64,000 nucleotides of DNA from CAYQJS01 sp964417895 (GTDB taxonomy: Bacteria > Chloroflexota > UBA6077 > SHYK01): positions 1-64,000 of the forward strand of contig CAYQJS010000029.1 of assembly GCA_964417895.1 (NCBI GenBank). The letters are read 5' to 3'. The stretch's first letter is position 1. Each line of letters starts with the position of its first letter. The notes under the pieces are model-generated. The model saw nothing but the letters and a program-made list of their open reading frames with translations, ran no database searches and had not been told where the DNA came from. A program made the translations under genes and the position numbers. Shown here piece after piece: positions 8,273 to 17,303 of this stretch.

Positions 8273-10030
8273 TTAGTCCAGGTCCCAGAGATGGGCGTTG
8301 CGCGAATGGCTTCCGTAGAAGTTCGTGCCCGGGTATCCGCCCTCGCGGTCGTCGTGAAAAACGTTCACTCCCTTGCGAACGCCAATGAAATGGAAGTTGT
8401 ACATGAACGGCAGCAGAGGGGCCTCGCGGACGTAGAAGTCGTTGACCTCCCGCATAGCCGCGAGTTGCTCGGACTCCGAGAGCGTGCCCTGAACCCTTTC
8501 GGCGAGAGCGTCTATGACGGGATTGTTGTATCCGCTGCGACCTCCTACCCACCGAGTCTCGGCCGTGGCGGGCGGGCCCACCACGCGGGTCCAGTTATTG
8601 GTGCTGAGCTCCCAGCCCTTATAGGTTGCACGCGTCTCGGGGTTGCTCGTCAGAGCCGCGGGAACCAACTGCTCATCGATCTCAAGGCCGATCGCCCGCC
8701 AGTAGGAGGCGACCGCGGCGACCTCGCGCTCGCCGCCCGGCGTGCCGATGAGCGCCGTTCGGAAGACGGCGCCAGTGGAGGCATTCCGCTGCCGTCCATC
8801 AGTCCCCAAATTCCACCCCAGCTCGGCCAGAAGAGATTTCGCGCGGTCGGGATTGTAGGCATGCGCCCGAAACGTGTCCCGCACTGCCACCTGAAGCGGG
8901 TCGCTGGCCGGCAGCAACCCGTACGCGGCCAGCTCGCGCCTTCCCGCCTGTAAGGCTTCCGATAGTGCTTCACGGTCGAGAGCATGGGAGAGCGCTATCC
9001 GCGCCCGCGGGTCCAAGTTGGCCGGCTGTTCCTGATAGGCCGGTCGGTGTTGCGGCGTGAGGATCTTGACGTTGCTCGGCGCCGTGTAGAGCATGCCTTC
9101 GCCCGTCTCCTTCCAGCGCTCGCCGAGGAGGACGCTTTGCTCCAGCTCGATTGTGCTCTCGAAGTACAGGTCCAGGGTGCCCGCGAGCAGGGCGGCGAAC
9201 AATGCGCTCTCGTCAAGAAAGATCTGCACCCGAATGGTGTCGATCTTCGGTGAGCCGCGGAAGTAGCCGGGGTACTTCTGGAACACGATCTGTCCCGCCG
9301 GATCGAAAGATGCAACCCGGAACGGCCCCAGGTGGACGTACTCATCGCGCCAGTAGCGATGCGTTAGCACGTCTTCGGGGTTCCCGCTCGCCAGGTACGT
9401 CTCGTAGACAGGGCCCAGGATGTGCCTCGGCATCGGCCAGAACTGCGCGATGCTGTGAGAGATGGCCCCGTAGTATGGCGTCCTGAAGGTCGCCACGAAC
9501 GTGTGGTCATCCGGTGTCTCGACCGACACGATCCGCGAGGGGATCTGGGTCCCGGCCGGCCGAGGGATCCCCTCATCCCGGAACAACCGCACCGTAAAGG
9601 CGAGGTCCTGAGCAGTGAAGGGGGCGCCGTCCTGCCAGGTGACATCCTTGCGAAGCGACCACGCGACCCGCATTCCGCCCTCTGACGGAAGCACGACGCT
9701 GCCATCATCCAGGGACGGCACTTTCTCGGCCAGGAGCCCGATGCGGTCCCGCGTCTTCGGCGGGGAGGTAAGCAGACCGTGTGAGTGCATCTCGGTGATG
9801 CCATCGTGGCCGCCCGTCGGCGTGCTGAAACCGTACCCGATCGGGCTGAACCCGCCGACCACGTTGAGCACCGGGATCGTGAGGGACTTCGTGCGAGGAG
9901 GCGGCGTCGAGCCGCTGCCTGCCGGGCCTGTCGGGTTGGATGGGGCACAGCCAGCCCCGATGACGACAAGCACCAGGAGGGCGATAAGGGGCCCGCGCGT
10001 CCTGAGCTTGTGGTTCGACAGGCTCACCAT
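8273..10030 (-). CDS. ABC transporter substrate-binding lipoprotein, family 5
   Basis: About 585 residues from the ATG at 10030; the frame is open further to 10141. The family-5 (peptide/nickel/opine type) signature is clear: LRKDVTWQDGAPFTAQDLAF, HPYW-like YWRDEYVHLGPFRV, and the C-terminal tail NAHLWDLD shared with its paralogues. A hydrophobic stretch (LIALLVLVVIGAG) followed by Cys28 gives a lipoprotein signal, so the protein should be anchored outside the membrane. The n-region of the signal peptide is encoded by a dispersed palindromic repeat (10001-10093), so the start is uncertain. It belongs to the same subgroup as the genes at 11606, 23267, 31792 and 49044. The next upstream gene on this strand is the bicupin at 10297. 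Substrate unknown. Confidence 0.9.
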   Translation of the reverse strand: MVSLSNHKLRTRGPLIALLVLVVIGAGCAPSNPTGPAGSGSTPPPRTKSLTIPVLNVVGGFSPIGYGFSTPTGGHDGITEMHSHGLLTSPPKTRDRIGLLAEKVPSLDDGSVVLPSEGGMRVAWSLRKDVTWQDGAPFTAQDLAFTVRLFRDEGIPRPAGTQIPSRIVSVETPDDHTFVATFRTPYYGAISHSIAQFWPMPRHILGPVYETYLASGNPEDVLTHRYWRDEYVHLGPFRVASFDPAGQIVFQKYPGYFRGSPKIDTIRVQIFLDESALFAALLAGTLDLYFESTIELEQSVLLGERWKETGEGMLYTAPSNVKILTPQHRPAYQEQPANLDPRARIALSHALDREALSEALQAGRRELAAYGLLPASDPLQVAVRDTFRAHAYNPDRAKSLLAELGWNLGTDGRQRNASTGAVFRTALIGTPGGEREVAAVASYWRAIGLEIDEQLVPAALTSNPETRATYKGWELSTNNWTRVVGPPATAETRWVGGRSGYNNPVIDALAERVQGTLSESEQLAAMREVNDFYVREAPLLPFMYNFHFIGVRKGVNVFHDDREGGYPGTNFYGSHSRNAHLWDLD

Positions 10031-10093
10031 GAGCGGGCCGCTCGTCCTGAGCTTGTCGACGCACGCGGCTTCGACAAGCTCAGCCTGAGCGGG
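10001..10093. repeat. Dispersed palindromic repeat, family B, overlapping a signal peptide
   Basis: Two inverted units of the type CCTGAGCTTGT-GGTTCGACAGGCTC-ACCATGAGCGG follow one another. The first contains the ATG (10028-10030) and n-region codons of the lipoprotein at 8273. Confidence 0.75.
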
Positions 10094-10169
10094 TTTGACG
10101 GCCGTTACCGGAGTCACGACGCTAAACCCTCCGTCATTCATGGAGCGCCTCGGCAGGTTCCCAACCGCT

Positions 10170-10264
10170 CACGCTGAGCCTGTCGAAGGGCGAGCCCGTC
10201 GCTCCGAACCTTGACGCACTTCGGGTCCGTGGTTCCCTTCGGTTTCGCTCAGGGCAGGCTCTCG
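10170..10264. repeat. Degenerate family B repeat
   Basis: Contains CTGAGCCTGTCGAAGGGCGAGC and GGTTTCGCTCAGGGCAGGCTCTC, diverged halves of the same palindromic family, between the lipoprotein gene and the bicupin gene. No gene is seen in 10142-10296. Confidence 0.55.
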
Positions 10265-10296
10265 GATCACCACGAGCGGTTGGCGAACAATCCACG

Positions 10297-11466
10297 TCAA
10301 ACCTCCAGTTGCTCGAAGATTCGGTTCATCCTTGGGTCCAATGGCGTGCCCTTCATGGCGCATTCGTCGAGGAAGATCTGCTTCAGCTCCGCCAGGGTCT
10401 CGGGCGGAAGGTCCGCGAAGCCGATCGACTGGCCATTGGGGTGTTGTCGGCGGCTCACCGTGGTGAGCTCGTGGGTGCGGGTCACCATGTTCTTGCGACT
10501 GCTGAGCTTCAACGCGATGAAGCGCCCGTCCTGGCGGCTCGTTACGCAGTGCCCATGCCACCACCAGTTGGGCGGCACGATAAGGGTGCCGGGTTGCCAA
10601 TCCTCCTTGACCTTGTTCTTTTCCCCGCCGTCTGGCCACAGGATCGAGTAGCCCTCGCCCTGCAGCCACAGCACGTGTGCTGCGGGCCCATGACGGTGGA
10701 CGCTGGTGAAGCTCCCGCCTGGCGTCACCGCAATATGCGAGCCCAGCACCCCATTGGCCGGCTCGAACTGGTAACCGCCCCTCTCACCGTCTGTGAGCCG
10801 TCGGTCCGTCTCCGGGTTGAAGTCGCGAGTGCGCTCCCCGCGCGGCCGATCGAAGATCCTCTGCACGTCTGGCCAGAAGTTGGCGAAGTAGGCGTTGCCT
10901 TCGCCGCTGACCCCGGGCACACGCTTGTAGATTCGAGCCTTTGCTTCCTGGTTGAAGTAGTCTTGCTCCTGGTCGAAGCGGTCGGTGAACCGAAAGTCGT
11001 TCTTGAAGATGAAATCGTCGTTGCGGATGAAGTTCATCATCGTCGGGGCGGTCGTGAGCGCGATGTAGCGAGCCGGCTCGGTCCCCGACACGTTGAAATG
11101 CTGGTACGACGCGTTCAGCGGGATGGCGAACAGGCTCCACGGCCCCCACTCGAAGCTGCGCTTCTTATTTTCGTCGTACCAGACGGACGTGCTGCCCCGC
11201 CCGCTCAGCACGAAGACCAGCTCCTCGTAGACATGTCGCATCGGATTGAGCTTCCGCGCCGGCAGTATCTCCTGGACGTATGCAGCCGCCTGCTCGGATG
11301 CGCCGTCCAGCTCGATCTGGACGGCGTATCCGTCGGTGCGCGGCCAGTGACGAAGTGGCACGGTGAAGACGTTCTCGACGCGGTGGCCGCGGATCAGCTC
11401 CAGGCCTTCGCGCGCCACCCAATCCTCGAAGTGAAATCGATGCCACCAGCGATCCGGGTCCTGCAC
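10297..11466 (-). CDS. Bicupin protein (gentisate dioxygenase superfamily-like)
   Basis: A 389-residue protein from the GTG at 11466, preceded by GAGAGGTAG. It has two cupin barrels. The N-terminal one has LNPMRHVYEELVFVLSGRG then FAIPLNASYQHFNVSG (about residues 75-130). The C-terminal one has FTSVHRHGPAAHVLWLQGEG then VPPNWWWHGH (about 255-310), with the His-x-His...His metal-ligand pattern. The double-cupin plan is that of gentisate and 1-hydroxy-2-naphthoate dioxygenases, but the overall sequence is a distinct clade, so ring cleavage is only a hypothesis. It is very close to the bicupins at 47633 and 50775, including the N-terminus RWWHRFH(F/Y)EDWVAREGLE. It sits between two solute-binding lipoproteins on the same strand. 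Confidence 0.85.
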   Translation of the reverse strand: MQDPDRWWHRFHFEDWVAREGLELIRGHRVENVFTVPLRHWPRTDGYAVQIELDGASEQAAAYVQEILPARKLNPMRHVYEELVFVLSGRGSTSVWYDENKKRSFEWGPWSLFAIPLNASYQHFNVSGTEPARYIALTTAPTMMNFIRNDDFIFKNDFRFTDRFDQEQDYFNQEAKARIYKRVPGVSGEGNAYFANFWPDVQRIFDRPRGERTRDFNPETDRRLTDGERGGYQFEPANGVLGSHIAVTPGGSFTSVHRHGPAAHVLWLQGEGYSILWPDGGEKNKVKEDWQPGTLIVPPNWWWHGHCVTSRQDGRFIALKLSSRKNMVTRTHELTTVSRRQHPNGQSIGFADLPPETLAELKQIFLDECAMKGTPLDPRMNRIFEQLEV

Positions 11467-11496
11467 GGTTATCTACCTCTCGACGCTTTCGCCGCC

Positions 11497-11598
11497 TGTC
11501 ATTCTGAGCCGCAGGCGAAGAATCTGAAGTTCGGGTATCGCCCCGTGGACGCCCGCCAGTACCCGCCTTCAGACCCTTCGCTGCGGCTCAGGGTGACA
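11497..11598. repeat. Dispersed palindromic repeat, family A
   Basis: Inverted ends TGTCATTCTGAGCCG and CGGCTCAGGGTGACA with AGGCGAAGAATCTGAAG and CCTTCAGACCCTTCGCT inside. It fills the gap between the bicupin and the lipoprotein gene at 11606. Confidence 0.85.
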
Positions 11599-11605
11599 CT
11601 TGTGT

Positions 11606-13519
11606 CTACTCCAAATCCCAGAGGTGGGCGTTGCGGGCGTAGGTCCCGACGCTCGACGCGCTGTACCCGCCCTCGTGGTCCATCTGGAAGGCCCTTACCC
11701 CCTTGCGCACCCCGATGTACTCGATTGTGTAGAAAAGCGCAATGATCAGCACGTCACGGGCCATGTACTCGCCGATGGCCTTGATCGCCTCGAACCGCTC
11801 GCGTTCCACGATGGTGTTCTCGAACGTCTTGATCATGGCCTCGAAGCGGGCGTCGTCGTGTCCACTCCGCCCCCCGGCCCATCGTGTCTCAGCGCTGGCG
11901 GGCGTGCCCTGGATCATGTTCCAGCTGCCAGCCGTGGTTTGCCAGCTGGCATAGGTGGCTCGCACCTGGGGGTCCCGCACCTGGGCGGGTGGCAGGGGCT
12001 GCTCCTCGACCTCGATCCCGATCTGCCGCCAGTAGCCGGCGAAGGCGGAGATCTCCCGCGTGAAGTCCGGCGGCCCGGTGATGGCATTGCGGTAGCGCCG
12101 CCCATCGGATGCATGCCGCAGGATCCCGTCGGGTCCAGGAGTCCACCCCGCGTCCTGCAAGATGGCCCGCGCGCGCCCCGGATCGTACCAGTAGGCGCGG
12201 AACGCATCCTTGCCGGCCTCAAAGAGGGGGTCGCTCGGCAGCAGATGCCCCCAGGCGGCAGACTCGCGGTGCCCCACCTGTAGCCCTTCGGCGAGCTCCT
12301 CGCGGTCTAGCGCGTGGTACAGCGCAGCACGAACGCGCGGGTCGAGGTTCGCCGGCTCGGTCTGGTACGCGGGACGGTACTGCGGAACGAGGATGCGGAT
12401 GTTGCTGGGCTTCAGAAACATCACGCCCCCGGCGTCGGCCTTCCAGCGGTCGCCGAGATGTGCTGCTTGCTCTAGATCGAGGGTGTTCTCGAAGAACACA
12501 TCGCTCGTCCCGGCCAGGAGCCCCGCCATCTGCGCGTTGCGGTCCAGGAAGATCTGGACCCGGATGGTGTCGACCCTGGGCTCGCCGCGAAAATAGCCTC
12601 GGTAGGCCTGAAAGAGGATCTCCCGGCTGGGGTCCCAGGACACGAGCTGGAAGGGCCCGAGGTGCACGTACTCGGAAGTCCAGTAGGGATGATTGATCAT
12701 CTCCTGAGCGTCCGCACTCGCGCGATACCGTTCGTATACCGGGTCCAAGATGTGCTGGGGCAACGGCCAGAACCGAGTGATGCCGTGGGACACGGCCTCA
12801 TAATAGGGGGCCTTGAAGTAGGCGACGAACGTGTGGTCCTGCGGCGTTTCCACCCCGCCGATCTCGCGTGCCACCTCGATTGTGCGACTCGGGAGGCTGC
12901 TATCCTGGAGTAGCTTGACAGAAAACGCGAGATCATGGGCGGTGAACGCGGTACCGTCGTGCCAGGTCACGTCCTTGCGCAGCGGGAAGGCCACCCGCAT
13001 CCGTCCGTCAGGGAGCAGAGAAATGGTCCCGTCGTCCAATGAGGGCACCTTTTCGGCGAGGAGGCCGATCACCCGCCGCGATGTGGGCTCGGTCGTGAAC
13101 AGGCCGTTGGAATGAATCTCCGCTACAGGCCCCCATCCGCCGGCCGGCGATGGGCCGGCCATCGGGCCGAAGCCAACCACCTGGTTCAGCGTGCTGATGA
13201 CGATGGTCTTCGAGACGCGCTGCGCGGCGCCCTCGCTCCCCGGCGCGCCTGGCGCCGGCGATGGGGCGCAAGCGGCGGCCAGGATAAGGAGCACGAGAAC
13301 GAGCGAGCACGCCGCTCGGGTCGGGAGACGCCAGTACCGAGGGTCTCTGGGCTCCAGTCCCCCACAGGCCCCGGGGTTTCCGCGGCTAGTACACGCCGGT
13401 ACAGGAGCGCCGATGGCTGGGCGAGCGGCAGGATCCCTCTCCTGCCGCAGCGGGAGAGGGTGGGGTGAGGGCAGACCTCGACGGCCGATGATGATAGGGG
13501 TTCGGCAAGGGGCCCTCAC
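11606..13519 (-). CDS. ABC transporter substrate-binding lipoprotein, family 5; start uncertain
   Basis: The open frame gives up to 637 residues. The hydrophobic signal LVLVLLILAAAC and the lipidated Cys occur about 80 residues in, far too late for a normal lipoprotein signal, and no ATG or strong ribosome site lies between. The first 60-70 codons fall in palindromic repeat-like sequence (see 13435-13550), so the true start probably lies near 13350, or the 5' end has been altered. The mature part is a full family-5 protein: LRKDVTWHDGTAFTAHDLAF, HPYWTSEYVHLGPFQLVSWD, FRGEPRVDTIRVQIFLDRNA and tail ARNAHLWDLE. It is closely related to 8273 and 49044. It is first in the minus-strand run that continues through the bicupin. 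Confidence 0.85.
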   Translation of the reverse strand: MRAPCRTPIIIGRRGLPSPHPLPLRQERDPAARPAIGAPVPACTSRGNPGACGGLEPRDPRYWRLPTRAACSLVLVLLILAAACAPSPAPGAPGSEGAAQRVSKTIVISTLNQVVGFGPMAGPSPAGGWGPVAEIHSNGLFTTEPTSRRVIGLLAEKVPSLDDGTISLLPDGRMRVAFPLRKDVTWHDGTAFTAHDLAFSVKLLQDSSLPSRTIEVAREIGGVETPQDHTFVAYFKAPYYEAVSHGITRFWPLPQHILDPVYERYRASADAQEMINHPYWTSEYVHLGPFQLVSWDPSREILFQAYRGYFRGEPRVDTIRVQIFLDRNAQMAGLLAGTSDVFFENTLDLEQAAHLGDRWKADAGGVMFLKPSNIRILVPQYRPAYQTEPANLDPRVRAALYHALDREELAEGLQVGHRESAAWGHLLPSDPLFEAGKDAFRAYWYDPGRARAILQDAGWTPGPDGILRHASDGRRYRNAITGPPDFTREISAFAGYWRQIGIEVEEQPLPPAQVRDPQVRATYASWQTTAGSWNMIQGTPASAETRWAGGRSGHDDARFEAMIKTFENTIVERERFEAIKAIGEYMARDVLIIALFYTIEYIGVRKGVRAFQMDHEGGYSASSVGTYARNAHLWDLE

Positions 13520-13550
13520 CTAACCTCTCCCATTGCGATGGGAGAGGGAT
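13435..13550. repeat. Dispersed palindromic repeat, family C
   Basis: Two hairpins of the CCCTCTCC-(loop)-GGAGAGGG type (13435-13460, and CCTCTCCCATTGCGATGGGAGAGG at 13524-13547), linked by CTCACC-type sequence. It overlaps the doubtful 5' end of the lipoprotein gene at 11606. The rest of the divergent gap to 13741 shows no gene; it must hold the promoter for the + strand operon, which I could not pin down. Confidence 0.7.
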
Positions 13551-13740
13551 TTGGTTGAAAGTGTCCGGGCGTTTGAGGGCAACCCATGATTCACTTCCGC
13601 CGAGCGGTACGAGGTAATTCGGGGTGCACCGAGGGCTCCTCCTCGCGGCTTACCGCCAACTTGTACTGTGCCTGGCGGCAAAGCGCAAGCTTTACAGCGA
13701 AGTACCGCCCGGGGTGTAATCAGCCTGTTGAGGAGGAGAT

Positions 13741-16080
13741 ATGACGGCTTCGCCTCCGCGTCGCTCCTGGCTTGGACAATCAGTGCTCCGCAACGAGGAT
13801 TCCCGGTTCCTCACCGGTCGGGCGCAGTACGTCGACGACATCCGAATGCCCGGTTTGCTCGAGGCCGCGATGCTGCGGAGCCCGTATGCACATGCCCTGA
13901 TCAAGCACATCGACTACTCGCGGGCGCTCGAGATCCCGGGAGTCCATGGGGTGATCACCGGGGCGGATGTCGTGCCGCTGATCGAGCCTGCTCGAGCTAC
14001 GACGTATCCGGCGGGTGGCGAGTGGTACTACATCGCGACGGATCGCGTGCGGTACGTGGGGGACATCGTGGCGATCGTGGCGGCCGAGGACCGCTACATC
14101 GCCGAAGACGCACTGGACGCCATCGACGTCGAGTATGAACCCCTTCCCGTCGTGTCCGATCCGGAGCGCGCGGCCGACGCGGACCAACCGGTACTGCACC
14201 CGGAGGCGGCCGGCGGGAACGAGGTGCTCAACGAAGTCTACGAGTATGGCGACGTCGACGCCGCTTTTGCCGAGGCCGAGGTCGTGGTCGGCGAGCGCCT
14301 GGTGGTCCATCGGCACAGCGGAGTGCCCCTCGAGGGGCTGGCCGCGATCGCAAGCCACGACCCGACCACCGGCGAGATCACCATGTGGGTCAACCTCGGG
14401 AATCTCGGGCGATTCGAGATCGCGGCCCGGACGCTGCGTGTTGGACAGGCGGACGTGCGTCTCATCGTTCCGGACGTGGGCGGCAGCTTTGGAATCAAGG
14501 CGTGGGTGCATCAACGCGCGGTGCTGGTTGCCGTCCTTGCCCGAAAGGTCGGTCGGCCGGTCAGGTGGACGGAGGATCGCCTCGAGCATCTGGCCGCGAG
14601 CCACCACGGGATGGGGCGGATTGCGTGGGTGGAATTGGCCGCGAAGCGCGATGGCACCATTCTCGGCATGAAGATGCGCACCATCGACGACCAGGGCGCG
14701 TACGTCGCAGTCAATGAGCCGCGGGGACCCAGCACGCTGACGACCGTCTTTGGGCCGTATCGCATCAAGAGTCTGCGCTACGAGTGCCATGCCGTGCTGA
14801 CGAACAAGGTGCCGGTGGCGTCCAACCGGGGATATGGCCGGGTGCAGCCGACATTCGGGCTGGAGCGCATGATCGACCGACTCGCCCGCGAGCTGGGGAT
14901 GGACACGGCGGAGATCCGCATGAAGAACTTCATCCCGCCGGAGGCGTACCCGTACATGACACCCACGCGCGTGCTCTACGACAGTGGGGACCCGCCGGCC
15001 CTGATGCGGAAGCTCAAAGAGGCGATGGATTACGACGCCGCGCGCCGGGAGCAAGCAGAGGCGCGGGCCCAGGGTCGGTTGCTCGGGATTGGATTCGCGA
15101 CGTCGGTCGAAGGCGGCGGCCCCATGGCCATCGACGTCGCCGAGATCATGCTGAGCCCCGACGGCCGATTGATGGTGCAGACGCCGACGCTGGCCCAGGG
15201 CCAGGGACATGAGACGACAATCGCCCAGATCGTCGCGGACCGCTTCGACGTGGACCCGAGCACTGTCCATGTGACCGTCCAGCTCGACTCACGCACGATG
15301 TCGTACACCAACGTGTCCGGCACCTACGCGTCCAAGTTCTCCGCGACCGGGGCGCCGGCGGCGCATGGAGCGGCGAAGAAGCTTGCGGATCGACTGGCTG
15401 AGATGGCCGCCAACGTGCTGGATGCGGACCCGAGAGAGATCGTATTCCGCGACGGGAAGCTGGTCGCGCCGGGCGGGCCGGAGCGGAGTATCAGCCTCGC
15501 GGAGATCGCGCGCAAGGTCCAGAGGTCGCCCGCCGACTTTGGGGAGACGGACGTTGCGCTGCATGCCACGTACATGTGGCAGCCGCCGAGCGGCAGGCGT
15601 GGAGGTAGCTCTGGTTCCGCGACGTACGCCGTGGTCTGTCAGGGGGCCGTCGTCGAGGTCGATCCCGAGACGGGTCAAGTGAACGTCTTGCGCTACCTGT
15701 CGTGGGAGGATTGTGGCAAGATCATCAACCCGATGATCGTGGAAGGGCAGGTCATGGGCGGGACGATCCACGGGATCGGATGGGCACTGACGGAGAAGTT
15801 CGTCTACGACGAGAATGGCCAGCTCCTGACCGGCACTTTCATGGACTACTTGCCGTCACGGTTCAGCGACATCCCGCCGCTGGATCTTGGCCACATAGAA
15901 TGTCCTTCTCCGTACACGGACCTCGGCGCGAAAGGCATGGCCGAGGGTGGCGTGATCCCCGCCATGGCATGCATCGCCAACGCGGTGGAGGACGCCATCT
16001 ACCATCTGGGTGGTCGGATTGTGGACTCCCACATGCCGCCGGAGCTGGTGCTCCGCGCGATTCAGGCTGGGCGCGGATAA
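13741..16080 (+). CDS. Molybdenum hydroxylase large subunit (xanthine dehydrogenase/CoxL family)
   Basis: A 779-residue protein from an ATG eight bases after AGGAGGAG. It begins with the conserved LGQSVLRNEDSRFLTGRAQY region and follows the large-subunit plan: SPYAHALIKHIDYSRAL, PDVGGSFGIKAWVHQRAVLV, SNRGYGRVQPTFGLERMIDR (residues 361-380), and KGMAEGGVIPAMACIANAVE with the catalytic Glu at about 735. These enzymes bind molybdopterin cytosine dinucleotide and hydroxylate carbon atoms of aldehydes, N-heterocycles or other organics. The CODH-specific AYxCSFR motif is absent, so CO oxidation is unlikely. Its FAD and Fe-S partners may be those at 17745-19174 on the other strand. The NMT1-like gene follows 47 bp later. 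Confidence 0.92.
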   Translation: MTASPPRRSWLGQSVLRNEDSRFLTGRAQYVDDIRMPGLLEAAMLRSPYAHALIKHIDYSRALEIPGVHGVITGADVVPLIEPARATTYPAGGEWYYIATDRVRYVGDIVAIVAAEDRYIAEDALDAIDVEYEPLPVVSDPERAADADQPVLHPEAAGGNEVLNEVYEYGDVDAAFAEAEVVVGERLVVHRHSGVPLEGLAAIASHDPTTGEITMWVNLGNLGRFEIAARTLRVGQADVRLIVPDVGGSFGIKAWVHQRAVLVAVLARKVGRPVRWTEDRLEHLAASHHGMGRIAWVELAAKRDGTILGMKMRTIDDQGAYVAVNEPRGPSTLTTVFGPYRIKSLRYECHAVLTNKVPVASNRGYGRVQPTFGLERMIDRLARELGMDTAEIRMKNFIPPEAYPYMTPTRVLYDSGDPPALMRKLKEAMDYDAARREQAEARAQGRLLGIGFATSVEGGGPMAIDVAEIMLSPDGRLMVQTPTLAQGQGHETTIAQIVADRFDVDPSTVHVTVQLDSRTMSYTNVSGTYASKFSATGAPAAHGAAKKLADRLAEMAANVLDADPREIVFRDGKLVAPGGPERSISLAEIARKVQRSPADFGETDVALHATYMWQPPSGRRGGSSGSATYAVVCQGAVVEVDPETGQVNVLRYLSWEDCGKIINPMIVEGQVMGGTIHGIGWALTEKFVYDENGQLLTGTFMDYLPSRFSDIPPLDLGHIECPSPYTDLGAKGMAEGGVIPAMACIANAVEDAIYHLGGRIVDSHMPPELVLRAIQAGRG

Positions 16081-16127
16081 CGCCGTGCTCGAGTTGGCTA
16101 GCGAGCAATAACGAATGGAGGAGCGCT

Positions 16128-17174
16128 GTGCAAGAGTACCCACCGCAGGAGCTTAGGGCGATGTTTCGGGCCGGACACTCCCAGTTCTGGGAGGTGGCCG
16201 ACAAAGCCGGAATCCTGCCGAAGCTGGGGTTGAAGCTCACCTACCTGGAGGGGACAGACGATCCCCGAGCAGCCGAGGAGGCCCTGTTCTCAGGGAAGAT
16301 CGACTTGATCTGTGGCAACCACATTACGCCGTACATGTGGGTTGCCCGGGGCGCGCCCATCGTCTGCCTAGCTTCCCCGAGCAACGCAGTCTTGAACCGG
16401 GTAATCACCCGAGAACCGGTGGCCTCGCTGGCTGAGTTCAGGGCAAAGGGGCTCCGCATCGCCGACACAAACCTGATCGGTAGCCTCGGGATCGCCAGCC
16501 ACGACCGCCTCAACCACATCATCGACATCATGCGGCAAGGCTACGCCGAAGGTGAAGCCGAATGGATCGAGGTGGGTGAGGCCGGCGAGCGAGGAGCTGC
16601 CCAGGAGCTGCAGGCCAAGCTGATCGACGCCGTGCGGACCGGCAAGGCTGATGCCGCGTTCGCCGGCCGAATCCGCCCAGACGCCGCCCCGGACCTCCAC
16701 GTCCTCGACCTGCCGGAGTTGCCGATGGTCAACGGCACCACGATTACGACCAGCTACGAGGCGCTCAGCAAGAAGGAAGGCCTGGCCGAGCGGCTGGTTC
16801 GGGCTATGGTCGAGACGATCCACTTCACTCGCGTCAATCCCGAACAGGCGCAACGCTTCCTGGACGTGAAGGACACGAGGCCGTACAGCCAGCAGGGGGG
16901 CAGGATCGAGTCGATCACGCGGTCGCCGATCAAGCCCTACCCGTCGCCGGAGGGCGTGCTAAACGCATGGGAGCTGAGCCGTATGCGCTACGCCGAGGCC
17001 AGAGACGCCAACCCCTTCGCCCTGTGGGACATGCACTACCTGAGAGAACTGGACCTGTCCGGCTTCATCGATGAGCTGGTGCAGGAAGAACCGGCGAGCG
17101 TGCAGGAACACTACGCGAAGCCCTTCAGACAAATCGGAGGGGCCCACCTGTTCGCCCATAGCTCGAGCTGCTGA
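16128..17174 (+). CDS. NMT1/periplasmic-binding-fold protein without signal peptide
   Basis: A 348-residue protein from the GTG at 16128, preceded by GGAGGAGC. The longer open frame upstream overlaps the hydroxylase gene and has no ribosome site. The fold cues are those of NMT1/SsuA-like binding proteins: RAAEEALFSGKIDLICGNHI, GLRIADTNLIGSLG, DAVRTGKADAAFAG. There is no signal peptide or lipobox, so it should be cytosolic. 4,5-dihydroxyphthalate decarboxylases belong to this fold group, so an enzymatic role is possible but unproven. It is a paralogue of the gene at 22210; both end with a pattern like LWDMHYLRELDLSGFIDEL. It is cotranscribed with the large subunit at 13741 and ends before a strong terminator. 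Confidence 0.7.
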   Translation: MQEYPPQELRAMFRAGHSQFWEVADKAGILPKLGLKLTYLEGTDDPRAAEEALFSGKIDLICGNHITPYMWVARGAPIVCLASPSNAVLNRVITREPVASLAEFRAKGLRIADTNLIGSLGIASHDRLNHIIDIMRQGYAEGEAEWIEVGEAGERGAAQELQAKLIDAVRTGKADAAFAGRIRPDAAPDLHVLDLPELPMVNGTTITTSYEALSKKEGLAERLVRAMVETIHFTRVNPEQAQRFLDVKDTRPYSQQGGRIESITRSPIKPYPSPEGVLNAWELSRMRYAEARDANPFALWDMHYLRELDLSGFIDELVQEEPASVQEHYAKPFRQIGGAHLFAHSSSC

Positions 17175-17205
17175 GCGCCGCGACGGAGCCTCGCTCTGTG
17201 TTTTC

Positions 17206-17233
17206 AAGGCCGGGGGCTGCAGCCCCCGGCCTT
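17206..17233 (+). terminator. Perfect 28-bp palindromic hairpin
   Basis: A 14-bp perfect stem centred at CTGCAG (AAGGCCGGGGGCTG and its complement), 32 bp after the stop of the NMT1-like gene and preceded by TTTTC. It is GC-rich with only short flanking T/A runs, so it may act as a bidirectional terminator. Confidence 0.75.
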
Positions 17234-17303
17234 GCTCATCGCGTCACCGATGAGTTTTCGTGGGCTCAGATAACACGAAGGTAAGCACAAAGGAGGCTGC
17301 ATC

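Noticed and set aside
13780..15270. 496-codon minus-strand open frame inside the hydroxylase gene at 13741
   Set aside because: Antisense shadow of a clear molybdenum hydroxylase gene; no ribosome site or motif.
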